Positions 43,877 to 52,698 of a stretch of 52,773 nucleotides of DNA are shown here, in pieces. The translations under genes and the position numbers were made by a program. Under the pieces are notes generated by a model. That model made no database searches and was not told the DNA's origin. It saw nothing but the letters and a program-made list of their open reading frames with translations. This DNA is from Duncaniella sp. (GTDB taxonomy: Bacteria; Bacteroidota; Bacteroidia; Bacteroidales; Muribaculaceae): assembly GCF_029054785.1 (NCBI RefSeq), contig NZ_JAIDEN010000086.1:1-52773 (forward strand), in the 5' to 3' direction. The first letter of the stretch is position 1, and every line of letters starts with the position of its first letter.

Positions 43877-44959
43877 ATGGAAGATGAAGTCAGACTAATG
43901 AAAGGCAATGAGGCCGTGGCCCACGCCGCCATCCGCTACGGAGTCGACGGCTATTTCGGCTACCCGATCACACCTCAGAGCGAAATCCTCGAAACACTTG
44001 AAGAGCTTATGCCCTGGGAGACCACCGGAATGGTGGTGTTTCAGGCCGAAAGCGAAGTCGCCGCGATCAACATGGTCTATGGCGGCGCCGCAACCGGCAA
44101 GGCCTGCATGACCTCATCCTCAAGTCCGGGTGTCAGCCTCAAGCAGGAAGGCATTTCCTACATAGCCGCAGGCGAACTTCCGGCTCTGATCATAAACTGC
44201 ATGCGCGGAGGTCCGGGCCTCGGTACAATCCAGCCCTCGCAGGCCGACTACTTCCAGGCCACAAAAGGCGGAGGCCACGGTGACTACCATCTGATCGTGC
44301 TCGCCCCTGCCTCGGTTCAGGAGATGGCCGATTTTGTCGCCCTCGGCTTCGATCTGGCATTCAAATACCGCAACCCGGTGATGATGCTTGCCGACGGCGT
44401 TGTCGGGCAGATGATGGAAAAAGTCGTGTTGCCCCCGCAGCGCCCCCGACGCACCGACGAAGAAATAGCGCGCCAGTGTCCCTGGGCCGTGACCGGACGC
44501 ACCGGAAAGCGCAAGCCCAACGTCATGACAACCCTCGAACTTGATCCGGTGGCAATGGAGAAAAACAACCTGCGCCTTCAGGAAACCTATCGCCGCATTT
44601 CGGAAAACGAGGTGCGCTTTGAGGAACACGGCACCGAAGACTGCGACTACCTCATCGTCGCATTCGGATCTGTGGCCCGCATCTGCCAGAAAGCAATGGA
44701 AGATGCCCGCGCCGAAGGACTGAAAGTCGGAGTACTCCGTCCGATCACCCTCTGGCCTTTCCCTTATGACGAGGTCAAACGACTGAGCAAGAAAGTCAAA
44801 TCAATCCTCGTTGTCGAGCTTAACGCAGGTCAGATGATCGAGGATGTCAGACTCAGCCTTGAGGACCGTGTGCCTGTCCATCACTTCGGACGCATGGGCG
44901 GTATAGTCATGGACCCCTCCGAAGTTCTTGAAGCACTTAAGAACATCATTGAAAAGTAA
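43877..44959 (+). CDS. 2-oxoacid:ferredoxin oxidoreductase, alpha subunit (KorA/VorB-like)
   Basis: 360 residues from MEDEVRLMKGNEAVAHAAIRYG; the frame is open further upstream but that part overlaps the ferredoxin gene. It has the pyrimidine-binding region GVDGYFGYPITPQSEI and the conserved stretch MVVFQAESEVAAINMVYGGAATGKACMTSSSSPGVSLKQEG typical of the alpha subunit, and a transketolase C-terminal-like domain (LIVAFGSVARIC, VGVLRPITLWPFP). With the beta subunit it oxidatively decarboxylates a 2-oxoacid to acyl-CoA in the cytoplasm of anaerobes. A decayed repeat separates it from the next gene. Confidence 0.93.
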   Translation: MEDEVRLMKGNEAVAHAAIRYGVDGYFGYPITPQSEILETLEELMPWETTGMVVFQAESEVAAINMVYGGAATGKACMTSSSSPGVSLKQEGISYIAAGELPALIINCMRGGPGLGTIQPSQADYFQATKGGGHGDYHLIVLAPASVQEMADFVALGFDLAFKYRNPVMMLADGVVGQMMEKVVLPPQRPRRTDEEIARQCPWAVTGRTGKRKPNVMTTLELDPVAMEKNNLRLQETYRRISENEVRFEEHGTEDCDYLIVAFGSVARICQKAMEDARAEGLKVGVLRPITLWPFPYDEVKRLSKKVKSILVVELNAGQMIEDVRLSLEDRVPVHHFGRMGGIVMDPSEVLEALKNIIEK

Positions 44960-45043
44960 GAGTTACTTAATGAATAAAAACGATAACAGAAGTTCCGGAA
45001 ACCAACCGTTACGGCATCACTCCTGTTATCAAACAACCTCTCA
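44957..45043. mobile_element. Decayed MITE in the alpha-beta subunit gap
   Basis: The right end ACTCCTGTTATCAAACAACCTC (45019-45040) matches the ends of the elements at 35.6-35.9 kb. GATAACAGAAGT (44982-44993) is its inverse in 11 of 12 positions, and a GAG follows the TAA stop of the alpha gene (44957-44962). It gives a foldable stem inside the operon. Confidence 0.5.
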
Positions 45044-45052
45044 GAGACTGTC

Positions 45053-45820
45053 ATGACTCCAGAAGAAATCAGACAAAGCGCCAACATAGTCGAGACCAAG
45101 CCCAGGCTTCTCAACGACAACACCATGCACTACTGCCCCGGCTGCTCCCACGGAGTGGTCCACAAACTCATCGCGGAAGTGATTGAAGAAATGGGCGCTG
45201 AAGAAACAGCCATCGGCATCGCCCCTGTGGGCTGCGCCGTCATGGCCTACAACTATATAGATATCGACTGGATCGAAGCCGCTCACGGACGTGCGCCTGC
45301 AATCGCCACTGCCGCAAAGCGCCTCAATCCGTCAAAACTGGTCTTCACCTATCAGGGCGACGGTGACCTTGCAGCAATCGGCACCGCAGAAACAATCCAT
45401 GCCGCCAACCGAGGCGAAAACATAGCAATCATCTTCATCAACAACGGCATCTACGGCATGACCGGCGGACAGATGGCACCGACAACCCTTGAAGGTCAGG
45501 TGACTTCGACAACCCCCTATGGGCGCCGAGTCGATCTCAACGGCTATCCGCTGAAAATAACCGAGATCCTCGCCATGCTCGACGGCACATGCTATGTCAC
45601 CCGCCAGAGCGTCCACACTGCCGCAGCCGTGCGCAAGGCGAAGAAAGCCATCCGCAAAGCATTTGAGAACTCGATGTCGGGATTCGGAACCTCTGTGGTT
45701 GAAATCGTCTCTACCTGCAACTCCGGCTGGAAAATGAGTCCCGCCAAGTCAAACCAGTGGATGGAGGAACACATGTTTGCCAAATATCCCGTCGGTGACC
45801 TCAAGGACGTGAAATTCTAA
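45053..45820 (+). CDS. 2-oxoacid:ferredoxin oxidoreductase, beta subunit (thiamine-diphosphate binding)
   Basis: 255 residues. N-terminal HYCPGCSHG (Cys28 and Cys31) and the thiamine-diphosphate/Mg motif YQGDGDLAAIG (100-110) ending in FINNGIYGMTGGQ, as in KorB/VorA-type beta subunits. It forms the active site together with the alpha subunit. It starts 93 bases after the alpha gene, a larger gap than the other spacings in the operon because of the decayed repeat, and is followed by the gamma subunit after 23 bases. Cytoplasmic. Confidence 0.94.
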   Translation: MTPEEIRQSANIVETKPRLLNDNTMHYCPGCSHGVVHKLIAEVIEEMGAEETAIGIAPVGCAVMAYNYIDIDWIEAAHGRAPAIATAAKRLNPSKLVFTYQGDGDLAAIGTAETIHAANRGENIAIIFINNGIYGMTGGQMAPTTLEGQVTSTTPYGRRVDLNGYPLKITEILAMLDGTCYVTRQSVHTAAAVRKAKKAIRKAFENSMSGFGTSVVEIVSTCNSGWKMSPAKSNQWMEEHMFAKYPVGDLKDVKF

Positions 45821-45843
45821 GATGTTGTTAAAAAACAAGAACG

Positions 45844-46377
45844 ATGAAAGAAGAAATCATTATAGCAGGCTTCGGCGGTCAGGGAGTGCTCTCGATGGGC
45901 AAGATCCTCGCCTATGCCGGCCTCATGGACAATCTTGAAGTGACCTGGATGCCGGCCTACGGTCCGGAACAGCGCGGAGGCACCGCTAATGTCACGGTGA
46001 TTCTTTCCGATCAGCCGATCAGCAGCCCGGTGCTCAACTCCTACGACACCGCTGTTATCCTCAACCAGCAGAGCCTCGACAAATTCGAGTCCAAGGTCAA
46101 GCCCGGAGGCACTCTGATCTATGATCCTTACAGCATCCACCACGCCCCGACACGCAAGGACATAAACATCTATCCGGTCGAAGCGATGGAAGCCACTTTC
46201 GAGCTTTCGTCAAGCAAGGCCTACAACATGGTCCTGCTCGGCTCTCTGCTCAAAATCCGCGGTCTGCTCCCGGTCGAGGCCGTCATGAAAGGACTTAAAA
46301 AGACCCTTCCGGAACGCCATCATCATCTTCTGCCGATCAACAAGGACGCTATTCTCAAAGGAATGGCACTCATCTGA
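45844..46377 (+). CDS. 2-oxoacid:ferredoxin oxidoreductase, gamma subunit
   Basis: 177 residues with the gamma-subunit start KEEIIIAGFGGQGVLSMGKILAYA and the conserved WMPAYGPEQRGGTANVTVILSDQPISSP and YNMVLLGSLLKIRGLLP. It completes the four-subunit enzyme. The last gene of the operon; a long hairpin terminator follows 83 bases later. The whole operon would make acyl-CoA and reduced ferredoxin, or run in reverse for CO2-dependent synthesis of a 2-oxoacid. Confidence 0.93.
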   Translation: MKEEIIIAGFGGQGVLSMGKILAYAGLMDNLEVTWMPAYGPEQRGGTANVTVILSDQPISSPVLNSYDTAVILNQQSLDKFESKVKPGGTLIYDPYSIHHAPTRKDINIYPVEAMEATFELSSSKAYNMVLLGSLLKIRGLLPVEAVMKGLKKTLPERHHHLLPINKDAILKGMALI

Positions 46378-46460
46378 AACTGCCCTCTGTCACCTTCAGA
46401 TCAATAACAGTAAAGCCGGCCAATTCCCGTCTTTTACAGACAAGAGATAACAATAACTCA

Positions 46461-46512
46461 TAAAACATCAGATCCCCGCGAGCTTCGGAACTCGCGGGGA
46501 TCTGATGTTTTA
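46461..46512. terminator. Perfect 22-bp stem terminator between convergent operons
   Basis: 46461-46482 pairs without mismatch with 46491-46512 around the 8-base loop CTTCGGAA. The core is GATCCCCGCGAG with a TAAAACATCA flank that forms A/T tails on both strands. Stops the oxidoreductase operon (+) and the parA-mltD operon (-). Confidence 0.92.
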
Positions 46513-46536
46513 TGCTACTTTTGCTTCAGAAAGCGC

Positions 46537-48306
46537 TCAGCGTCTTCTGCGAGTGGCTTTCTTACGGGTTGATTTTTTTGCAGCTGCCTTGGCGGGTATT
46601 TTCAGAGTCTGGCCGGCTCGGATGTTTGTGCTCTTGCCCAGACCGTTGGCCGACTGGATGGCAGCAACCGTAGTTCCGTGCTTGCGGGCGATCTTGTCCA
46701 GAGTGTCACCGCTGCGGACCTTGTAGGTTGTAGCCTTGGGAGCGGCAGCTTTTGCAGGTGCAGGCTTGGCAGCAGCCTTTGATGCAGCCGATGTTTTGAC
46801 AGGAGCCGGATTTGCAGTTGCCGAAGCGGATGACCGGGCGGTAGCGGCAGCGGCAGTAGAGGAAGAAGCAGCCGACTCGCGGAGAGTCTCGGCGCTCACC
46901 TGAGCCACTTCAGGAGCAGCGACCACTTTGACGCTCTCAGGAGCCACACGCTCGAAGACCTCGATCTTCAGCTTGTCGCCCTCCTTGACCTTGCCTCGGC
47001 GCAGCTGGTTCCAGCGCTTGATGTCCGTGGCCGATACGCCATACTGGCGGGCTATATCGCGGATGCTCTCGCCACGGGTGACCACATGGGTCTTCACAAC
47101 GGTCTTCTCCGTCAGCTGAGTCTGGGCAATCTCATTGTTTGTCTCGGCATTGGCCGTCTGACGGCTCGCCTGGGCAAGATTCGAGACACCGTTATCACCC
47201 TGGATCACTTCCGGCTCGGAGTTTTCGCCCGGTTCGACGTAGCTGCGGCGCGCATATCGGTCGGCATCGTATTCGACAATGCGTCTCTCGCTCATCACAT
47301 AGCTCAGACACTGCTGGGTCGGGAGTGTGAGCAGATAAGGCCGATAGTCACCGGGGATGATATCCTTTCGATACTGCGGGTTGAGCATACGGATTTCATC
47401 GACAGGGATGTTGAGCACGGCTGCGATCTGGTTGAAGTGGATATATTTGTTGACCTGGACGGTGTCGGTGGTCAGATGGCGCTTGATGACGGTCGGAGAG
47501 ATGCCATGCCTGTTATAATAGTTCATGACATAGTTCGCGGCGATGAAGGCCGGGACATAGCCGCGGGTTTCGGCAGGAAGGAAGTTGTAGATTTCCCAAT
47601 AGTCTTTCTTGCCTTCGCCTCCGGCACGGCGCAGAGCCTTGTTGACATTGCCCGGACCGCAGTTGTAGGCAGCGATGGCCAGTGACCAGTCATTGTAGAT
47701 CTCATAGAGCTGCTTGAGATAGCGGGCGGCATTGCGCGAGGAGAGGCGGGCGTCGCGGCGCTCGTCAATCAGAGAGTTGACCTCCATTCCAAGCCCTTTG
47801 GCGGTGGCGGGCATGAACTGCCAGAGGCCTGCGGCACCGGCGCGGGAAACGGCGTTGGGATTGATCGCCGACTCGATCACCGGAAGATACTGCAACTCCG
47901 TCGGCATTCCTTCCTTGAGAAGCTCCTCGACGAAGATCGGTCCATAGTAGCTGTGGAGCGCGAGCATATCGGCCACAAGCGAGCGGCGCTTGGTGAGATA
48001 CATGTTGATGTAATTGCCGACAATCGAGTTGTAGGGCAGCTCGATCTCGGTCGGCAGTTTCTTCAGCCGTTCCTCATACTCGGCGGCTGTCGCTGTCTGC
48101 GAGGCGCCGAGGTCGATGCCGGGAACCACATAATTTTTCAGATAGAAATTCTCCTCAAGCAGCCGGGTCTGGGTCTCGAAGCTTTCAGGAGCTATGATGT
48201 TGTCATCGGTAATCGAATTCTTTATCTCAAGTATGGACTTGGCGCCAAAAGCGCTCACTGCGTTGAGTCCGATGGCAAATACTGTGACAAGGATTGACTT
48301 ATTCAT
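46537..48306 (-). CDS. mltD: MltD-like membrane-bound lytic transglycosylase with LysM repeats
   Basis: 589 residues; an N-terminal signal peptide without lipobox (AVSAFGAKS), so periplasmic rather than a lipoprotein. The SLT/GH23 domain (about 120-260) has the catalytic Glu145 (LPVIESAINPNAVS), GLWQFMPATA and AYNCGPGNVNKAL. A LysM domain (about 413-455, THVVTRGESIRDIARQYG) is followed by an Ala/Ser/Lys-rich linker, a second LysM (about 529-572, YKVRSGDTLDKIARKHG) and a basic tail ending RRRR. It cleaves peptidoglycan to 1,6-anhydromuramyl products. Last gene of the parA-parB-DUF5683-mltD cluster. Confidence 0.93.
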   Translation of the reverse strand: MNKSILVTVFAIGLNAVSAFGAKSILEIKNSITDDNIIAPESFETQTRLLEENFYLKNYVVPGIDLGASQTATAAEYEERLKKLPTEIELPYNSIVGNYINMYLTKRRSLVADMLALHSYYGPIFVEELLKEGMPTELQYLPVIESAINPNAVSRAGAAGLWQFMPATAKGLGMEVNSLIDERRDARLSSRNAARYLKQLYEIYNDWSLAIAAYNCGPGNVNKALRRAGGEGKKDYWEIYNFLPAETRGYVPAFIAANYVMNYYNRHGISPTVIKRHLTTDTVQVNKYIHFNQIAAVLNIPVDEIRMLNPQYRKDIIPGDYRPYLLTLPTQQCLSYVMSERRIVEYDADRYARRSYVEPGENSEPEVIQGDNGVSNLAQASRQTANAETNNEIAQTQLTEKTVVKTHVVTRGESIRDIARQYGVSATDIKRWNQLRRGKVKEGDKLKIEVFERVAPESVKVVAAPEVAQVSAETLRESAASSSTAAAATARSSASATANPAPVKTSAASKAAAKPAPAKAAAPKATTYKVRSGDTLDKIARKHGTTVAAIQSANGLGKSTNIRAGQTLKIPAKAAAKKSTRKKATRRRR

Positions 48307-48367
48307 TATTTCTTTACAGATATATCAATAGGAGAGGTGGAATTTTTATCATTCGGCTGACTGCACG

Positions 48368-49267
48368 TCAGAAATTGACAGCCCAGCAGACTCCGAGTCC
48401 CGGCAGACCGTTCTTGCGGGTCTCCGTAGGCAGCAGCGCCGGAGCTATGTCCACACTGAGATCAGGACTTATGTCAAAATGAGCGAGCTGCGCATCGACA
48501 TAGGCGTCGATCATCGCAACAAGATAGACACCGACCATGCAGATGACACAAAGGTCACGCTGACGGCGATACATGTTCTTGCGCTGACGCAAAAGATTTG
48601 TCAGCCATTCTTTATTAAGATCGGCCTCATTCACGGTCGGCGCGAAGAAATCCATATAGCTATTTGTCGACGGGTCGTTGTCCATGATGTCGGAATAGGC
48701 GCGGGTGTAGTCACGCAACATTGTATTGTTCCAGTTCATGGCATAGCCCAGCCCCATGAATCCGCCGACAACGATCGGGAGCTTCCAGTAACGGCGGTTG
48801 TAGAGCTGCCCCAGACCGGGGAAAAGGGCCGACATCCAGACGGCCTTTGTCGGGTCAGGCACGAAGGTGAATTTCTTCTCCGCAAACCCTCCGCCGACAG
48901 AATCGGTCTTCGCGATCAAAGGCGCGTTGATGACCGCCACGGAGTCGATCGGCACAATGCTGACAGAGTCTCCACGAGCCGAGAGACTGTCAAGCACCAC
49001 CAGCGCCGGCGATTTCAGAGGATCACCGATCGGGAAACTGTCCGGCAGATTTGAAATAGGCGAAGTGTGGCGTCTCTCCGGCCTTACCGGACGTCGGGAA
49101 GGCGCAACAGAGGGCGCGACCGTATCCGCGACCGCTATTTCTGCTGAAGCCGGCAAACTTTTAGAAAAAATGTTAAACGGGCACGTCAGCACGATCAAGA
49201 TCATGCCGACGACAACGCTCAAGATGGTTCCGACCGTTCGTGGTTCTTTTTCCGCTTCGAATTGCAT
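48368..49267 (-). CDS. DUF5683 membrane protein
   Basis: 299 residues with an N-terminal membrane helix (TILSVVVGMILIVLTCPF), a Ser/Pro-rich linker, then the DUF5683 core: KAVWMSALFPGLGQLYNRRYWKLPIVVGGFMGLGYAMNWNN and DLCVICMVGVYLVAMIDAYVDAQL, two or three more membrane segments. Such proteins are typical of Bacteroidetes and often sit directly after parB, as here (74-base gap). Function unknown; the neighbourhood suggests a role in envelope or division. The PGLGQ(I/L)YN motif is the family hallmark. Confidence 0.88.
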   Translation of the reverse strand: MQFEAEKEPRTVGTILSVVVGMILIVLTCPFNIFSKSLPASAEIAVADTVAPSVAPSRRPVRPERRHTSPISNLPDSFPIGDPLKSPALVVLDSLSARGDSVSIVPIDSVAVINAPLIAKTDSVGGGFAEKKFTFVPDPTKAVWMSALFPGLGQLYNRRYWKLPIVVGGFMGLGYAMNWNNTMLRDYTRAYSDIMDNDPSTNSYMDFFAPTVNEADLNKEWLTNLLRQRKNMYRRQRDLCVICMVGVYLVAMIDAYVDAQLAHFDISPDLSVDIAPALLPTETRKNGLPGLGVCWAVNF

Positions 49268-49341
49268 TTGAAATTATCATCCTGATTCCCTGATAGATAA
49301 CAACACCCACAGGGAGATTTCCAGGCGGTAGCTATGATCGG

Positions 49342-50223
49342 CTACTGCTTTGCAGTGTCAAAGATAGCAATTAATCTTTCAAGTTCAGCCTCATCACGGA
49401 AAGAAAATGAGATTTTTCCTTTCCCGGAAGCGTCGCAAGTCAGCTTTACAGGGGTGCTGAAGCGCTGCGAGAGATGATCTTTTAAAATATCATAATCATT
49501 GTTAGAAAATCTTCTGCTGTCGCTTTCAGGCTTCTTCCCTTCGAGAGCAGCCTGCTGGTATTTCTTGGCCAGTTCCTCGACACGTCTGACCGAAAGACCC
49601 TGCTTGACAATCTCGTTGTAGAGACGCAGCTGGAACTTCGGATCATCGATGCTCAGAAGGGCGCGTGCATGGCCCATGTCTATGCGGCGGTCGCGCAGGC
49701 CGAGCTGAACCTCTGCCGGCAGACGCAGCAGACGCAGAAAGTTGGCTATCGTGGTGCGCTTTTTGCCTATGCGTTCGCTCAGACGCTCCTGGGTCAGGTT
49801 GTACTGGTCGATCAGCTTCTTGAAAGTCAGGGCGATCTCGATTGCATTGAGGTCCTCACGCTGGATATTCTCGATGAGAGCCATCTCGGTGAGTTCCGTG
49901 TCATTGGCCGTGCGTATATAGGCTGGGACAGTTGTCAGGCCGGCCATCATCGCCGCGCGGTAGCGGCGCTCTCCGGCAATGATCTGATAGGTGTCCGGTC
50001 CGGTTTTCCTCAGCGAGAGGGGCTGAATGATGCCGAGCTCGCGGATCGAGCGCGAAAGTTCCTCCAAAGCCTCCTCGTCGAAGAGGCGGCGTGGCTGGTC
50101 AGGGTTGGGAGAGATGCGGGAGATCTCTATGTCATTTATTGCCGACGTTCCGCGGGCGGGTGCGTCATCCATTGCGATGAGCGAATCGAGTCCGCGGCCG
50201 AGGGCCGGGCGTTTTGGCTGCAT
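49342..50223 (-). CDS. parB: Chromosome partitioning protein ParB
   Basis: 293 residues. N-terminal GRGLDSLIA, the ParB/Srx CTPase region with ISPNPDQPRR and GERRYRAAMMA (the GERRxRA CTP-binding patch), the KorB-like HTH (LTQERLSERIGKKRTTIANFLRLLRLP) and a C-terminal dimerisation segment. It binds parS sites near the origin and loads SMC. It lies 37 bases after parA on the same strand. No parS palindrome (TGTTNCACGTGNAACA type) was seen in the window by eye. Confidence 0.96.
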   Translation of the reverse strand: MQPKRPALGRGLDSLIAMDDAPARGTSAINDIEISRISPNPDQPRRLFDEEALEELSRSIRELGIIQPLSLRKTGPDTYQIIAGERRYRAAMMAGLTTVPAYIRTANDTELTEMALIENIQREDLNAIEIALTFKKLIDQYNLTQERLSERIGKKRTTIANFLRLLRLPAEVQLGLRDRRIDMGHARALLSIDDPKFQLRLYNEIVKQGLSVRRVEELAKKYQQAALEGKKPESDSRRFSNNDYDILKDHLSQRFSTPVKLTCDASGKGKISFSFRDEAELERLIAIFDTAKQ

Positions 50224-50260
50224 GAAATTAGGAGTGATATGTGATTAGAGAGTGTTTCTG

Positions 50261-51025
50261 TCAGCTGTTTTTGGCGATGAGCTCGCGGGCAAGAGCGATG
50301 TGCGAGGTGGCGCCGCGCGAAATCGAGTCGTAGAGCAGGGCGGGCAGGCCGTGGCTCGGCGCCTCGCTCAGACGGATGTTGCGCGGAATGACCGTGTCGA
50401 ACACCATCGGTCCGAAGTGGCCTTTCAGCTCCTCATAGATCTGGTTGGCCAGGCGCAGACGTGCGTCATACATGGTCAGCAGGAAACCTTCGATCTCAAT
50501 GTATGGGTTGAGCTTCGATTTGATGATGCGGATCGTGTTGAGAAGTTTCGTGATCCCTTCCAGGGCAAAATATTCGGCCTGCACGGGTATGATGACGGAG
50601 TCAGCCGCCGTCAGGGCGTTGACTGTTATGAGTCCCAGCGAGGGAGAGCAGTCGATCAGTATATAGTCATACTTGTCCTTCACAGGCGCCACGGCCCTTT
50701 TGAGGACATTCTCTCGCGCGGGCTTGTTGATAAGTTCGATTTCAGCACCGGCAAGGTCGATGCGCGACCCGATAAGATCAAGTCCCTCGCAGCAGGTCTG
50801 GACCTGAGAACCCTCCATAGGGTAGTCGTCGACCAGACATTCGTAGATCGACGATGCCATGGTCTTTGGATCGATACCGTAGCCCGACGTAGCGTTGGCC
50901 TGCGGATCGGCGTCTATGATAAGCGTCTTTTTTCCTTCTGCCGCCAGAGATGCGGCAAGGTTGATGGTTGTGGTGGTTTTTCCGACGCCGCCCTTCTGAT
51001 TGGCGATTGCAATTATTTTACCCAT
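50261..51025 (-). CDS. parA: Chromosome partitioning ATPase ParA (Soj)
   Basis: 254 residues from MGKIIAIANQKGGVGKTTT; the frame extends 23 codons upstream, but the deviant Walker A (KGGVGKTT) sits at the N terminus of ParA proteins, so I chose 51025. Walker A' LIIDADPQANAT, Walker B YILIDCSPSLGLIT, and the later PVQAEYFALEG segment. It drives origin segregation with ParB. First gene of a minus-strand cluster, divergent from the sensor-like gene at 51218, which fits a location near the replication origin in related genomes (inferred, not seen). Confidence 0.96.
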   Translation of the reverse strand: MGKIIAIANQKGGVGKTTTTINLAASLAAEGKKTLIIDADPQANATSGYGIDPKTMASSIYECLVDDYPMEGSQVQTCCEGLDLIGSRIDLAGAEIELINKPARENVLKRAVAPVKDKYDYILIDCSPSLGLITVNALTAADSVIIPVQAEYFALEGITKLLNTIRIIKSKLNPYIEIEGFLLTMYDARLRLANQIYEELKGHFGPMVFDTVIPRNIRLSEAPSHGLPALLYDSISRGATSHIALARELIAKNS

Positions 51026-51048
51026 AAGGTTTCTATTGGTTTCTGATG

Positions 51049-51056
51049 CAAAGTAA
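51049..51056 (-). promoter_or_regulatory. Possible -7 box of the parA operon (TTACTTTG on minus strand)
   Basis: One base off TAnnTTTG, 23 bases before the parA start. The rest of the 192-base divergent spacer shows no clear box for the plus-strand gene. Confidence 0.35.
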
Positions 51057-51217
51057 CAAAAATTCCTCTGTCCGTTAGACTTTTCTACTATCAAATCGTG
51101 TTAAAATGTTGAAAACTGCCCCTGATTGTTAATAAACTCCCCCTAAGCGCCGCTAAACCTTAGTCAGGCCTAATTCGTTTATCATATAAACTCCATCACG
51201 CAAACTATTTATATCTT

Positions 51218-52666
51218 ATGAAGCGACTGTTAACACTGGTCATCGCACTGACCGCCGCGGCCTTCGGGATGTGGGCCGACAGCCAAACCGAGCTCAACCG
51301 CCATCTGAAGGCCTACAACACGCAGTTGGCCTCCCGGCAATATCTTCCCGCCGCGCGTTCGGCTGCGGCCGCAGCCGCAATATGCGCCGACGCTAAAAAC
51401 TATGACGGCGCTTTCCGCCTTCTCTCCAACAACGACCGGATTCTTGCCGAACGCCATATCTCGGCCGACTCCCTTCCGGCTGTGTTCTATACCACCGAAC
51501 GCGCCCGTTTCATGATCTACCGCAACCTCTCCAACAATTCCGAAGCCGGACGCTCGCTCACCAAAATGTCGGCCTACGCAAAGAAAGCCGGATCAAAGGA
51601 GCTTGTCACCGACATGCTCTTCAACGAGGCTCAATATTACTACGCGACCAACCAGACTGCCAAAGGCGATCTCTGCATAGCCCGCCTGATCAAGCAATAT
51701 GACCAGGCCAATGACTACAAAGCCGCCGACAAGGCCTATCAGGAACTGATCGAGCGCGCGGTCAACGCCAACGACGCCCGTCTGGTCGAGCACACTTATG
51801 AAAACTACATGCGGTGGTCCGACTCGATCGAGGCCATCACCGCTGACACCGAACTCGGAAAGGTCAAACAGGAATATGCCGAAAGTCAGGAGACAATCGC
51901 CGACAAGGACCACACCATAAAGACCCGCACCGGCTGGATCGTCACATTTGTGACACTCTTCGTCATCGCACTCGCAGCTCTTGGCGTAGGCGCTATGTTC
52001 TACTGGCGTGTGATGGCCAAAAACCGCCGCATGAAGAAATCAGTCGAGACCGCCAACGCCGAAAGCGCTGCCAAGAGCGCTATTCTCCACAACATGTCGT
52101 CAAAAATGGAGCCTACCCTCGAACAGCTTGACCAGAGCGATCCGGCGGTGCGCAATCTGCGCGGCTACGTCCAACGTGTCGGCGAGCTCTCCGACGTTGG
52201 CAGTTCAGCGCCTCCTGAGGAAGAAGCCCTCGAAGAAGTGAACCTCCAGACCTACTGCGACGCCATCGCCGCCAGGATACGTCCTATGCTCAATCCTCGC
52301 GTCTCCCTCAATCTCGACGGCTGCAAAGGCTATGCGAGAATCGACGCCCCTGAAGTGGACAAGATCCTCACCCACCTGCTCGAAAACGCGGCCAAACACA
52401 CTCCGGAAGGAGGAAAGATCACCCTCGCCTACCGTAAGCGCGGAGCCAAAAGCCACCAGTTCATCGTGACCGACACAAGCCCCGGCATCCCTGAAAACGA
52501 ACGCGAAGACATCTTCAAACCCTTTGCCATCCCGACCGACATCAGCAAAGGCGCACGTCTCGGCCTCCCGATCTGCGCCCTCCGCGCCGAAAAGATCAAC
52601 GGAAACCTCACCCTCGACCCCAACGTCACCACCGGCGCCTCCTTCATCCTCACCCTCCACAGCTGA
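51218..52666 (+). CDS. TPR-like sensor protein with histidine-kinase ATPase domain, phospho-acceptor His missing
   Basis: 482 residues. A signal peptide (MKRLLTLVIALTAAAFGMWA) is followed by a helical, TPR-like periplasmic region (about 25-200), a short coiled coil and a membrane helix (about 240-263). The cytoplasmic part has a DHp-like helix reading HNMSSKMEPTLEQL (291-304), where kinases have NMSHE-RTPL, so Ser295 replaces the phospho-acceptor histidine. The ATPase domain follows: N-box HLLENAAKHTPEGG (386-399), G1 as DTSPGI (419-424; usual DTGxGI), F-box DIFKPFAIP, G2 as GARLGLPIC (usual GxGLGL). Probably a pseudokinase or signal receptor rather than an active kinase. No response regulator is adjacent. 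Confidence 0.85.
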   Translation: MKRLLTLVIALTAAAFGMWADSQTELNRHLKAYNTQLASRQYLPAARSAAAAAAICADAKNYDGAFRLLSNNDRILAERHISADSLPAVFYTTERARFMIYRNLSNNSEAGRSLTKMSAYAKKAGSKELVTDMLFNEAQYYYATNQTAKGDLCIARLIKQYDQANDYKAADKAYQELIERAVNANDARLVEHTYENYMRWSDSIEAITADTELGKVKQEYAESQETIADKDHTIKTRTGWIVTFVTLFVIALAALGVGAMFYWRVMAKNRRMKKSVETANAESAAKSAILHNMSSKMEPTLEQLDQSDPAVRNLRGYVQRVGELSDVGSSAPPEEEALEEVNLQTYCDAIAARIRPMLNPRVSLNLDGCKGYARIDAPEVDKILTHLLENAAKHTPEGGKITLAYRKRGAKSHQFIVTDTSPGIPENEREDIFKPFAIPTDISKGARLGLPICALRAEKINGNLTLDPNVTTGASFILTLHS

Positions 52667-52698
52667 ACAACAAAATTTCATAATATATAATCTGTGAT

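Noticed and set aside
49269..51217. A parS site near parAB
   Set aside because: I looked for a TGTTNCACGTGNAACA-like palindrome and found none by eye; ATGCCACGTGGATTG near 36160 is not palindromic beyond its core.
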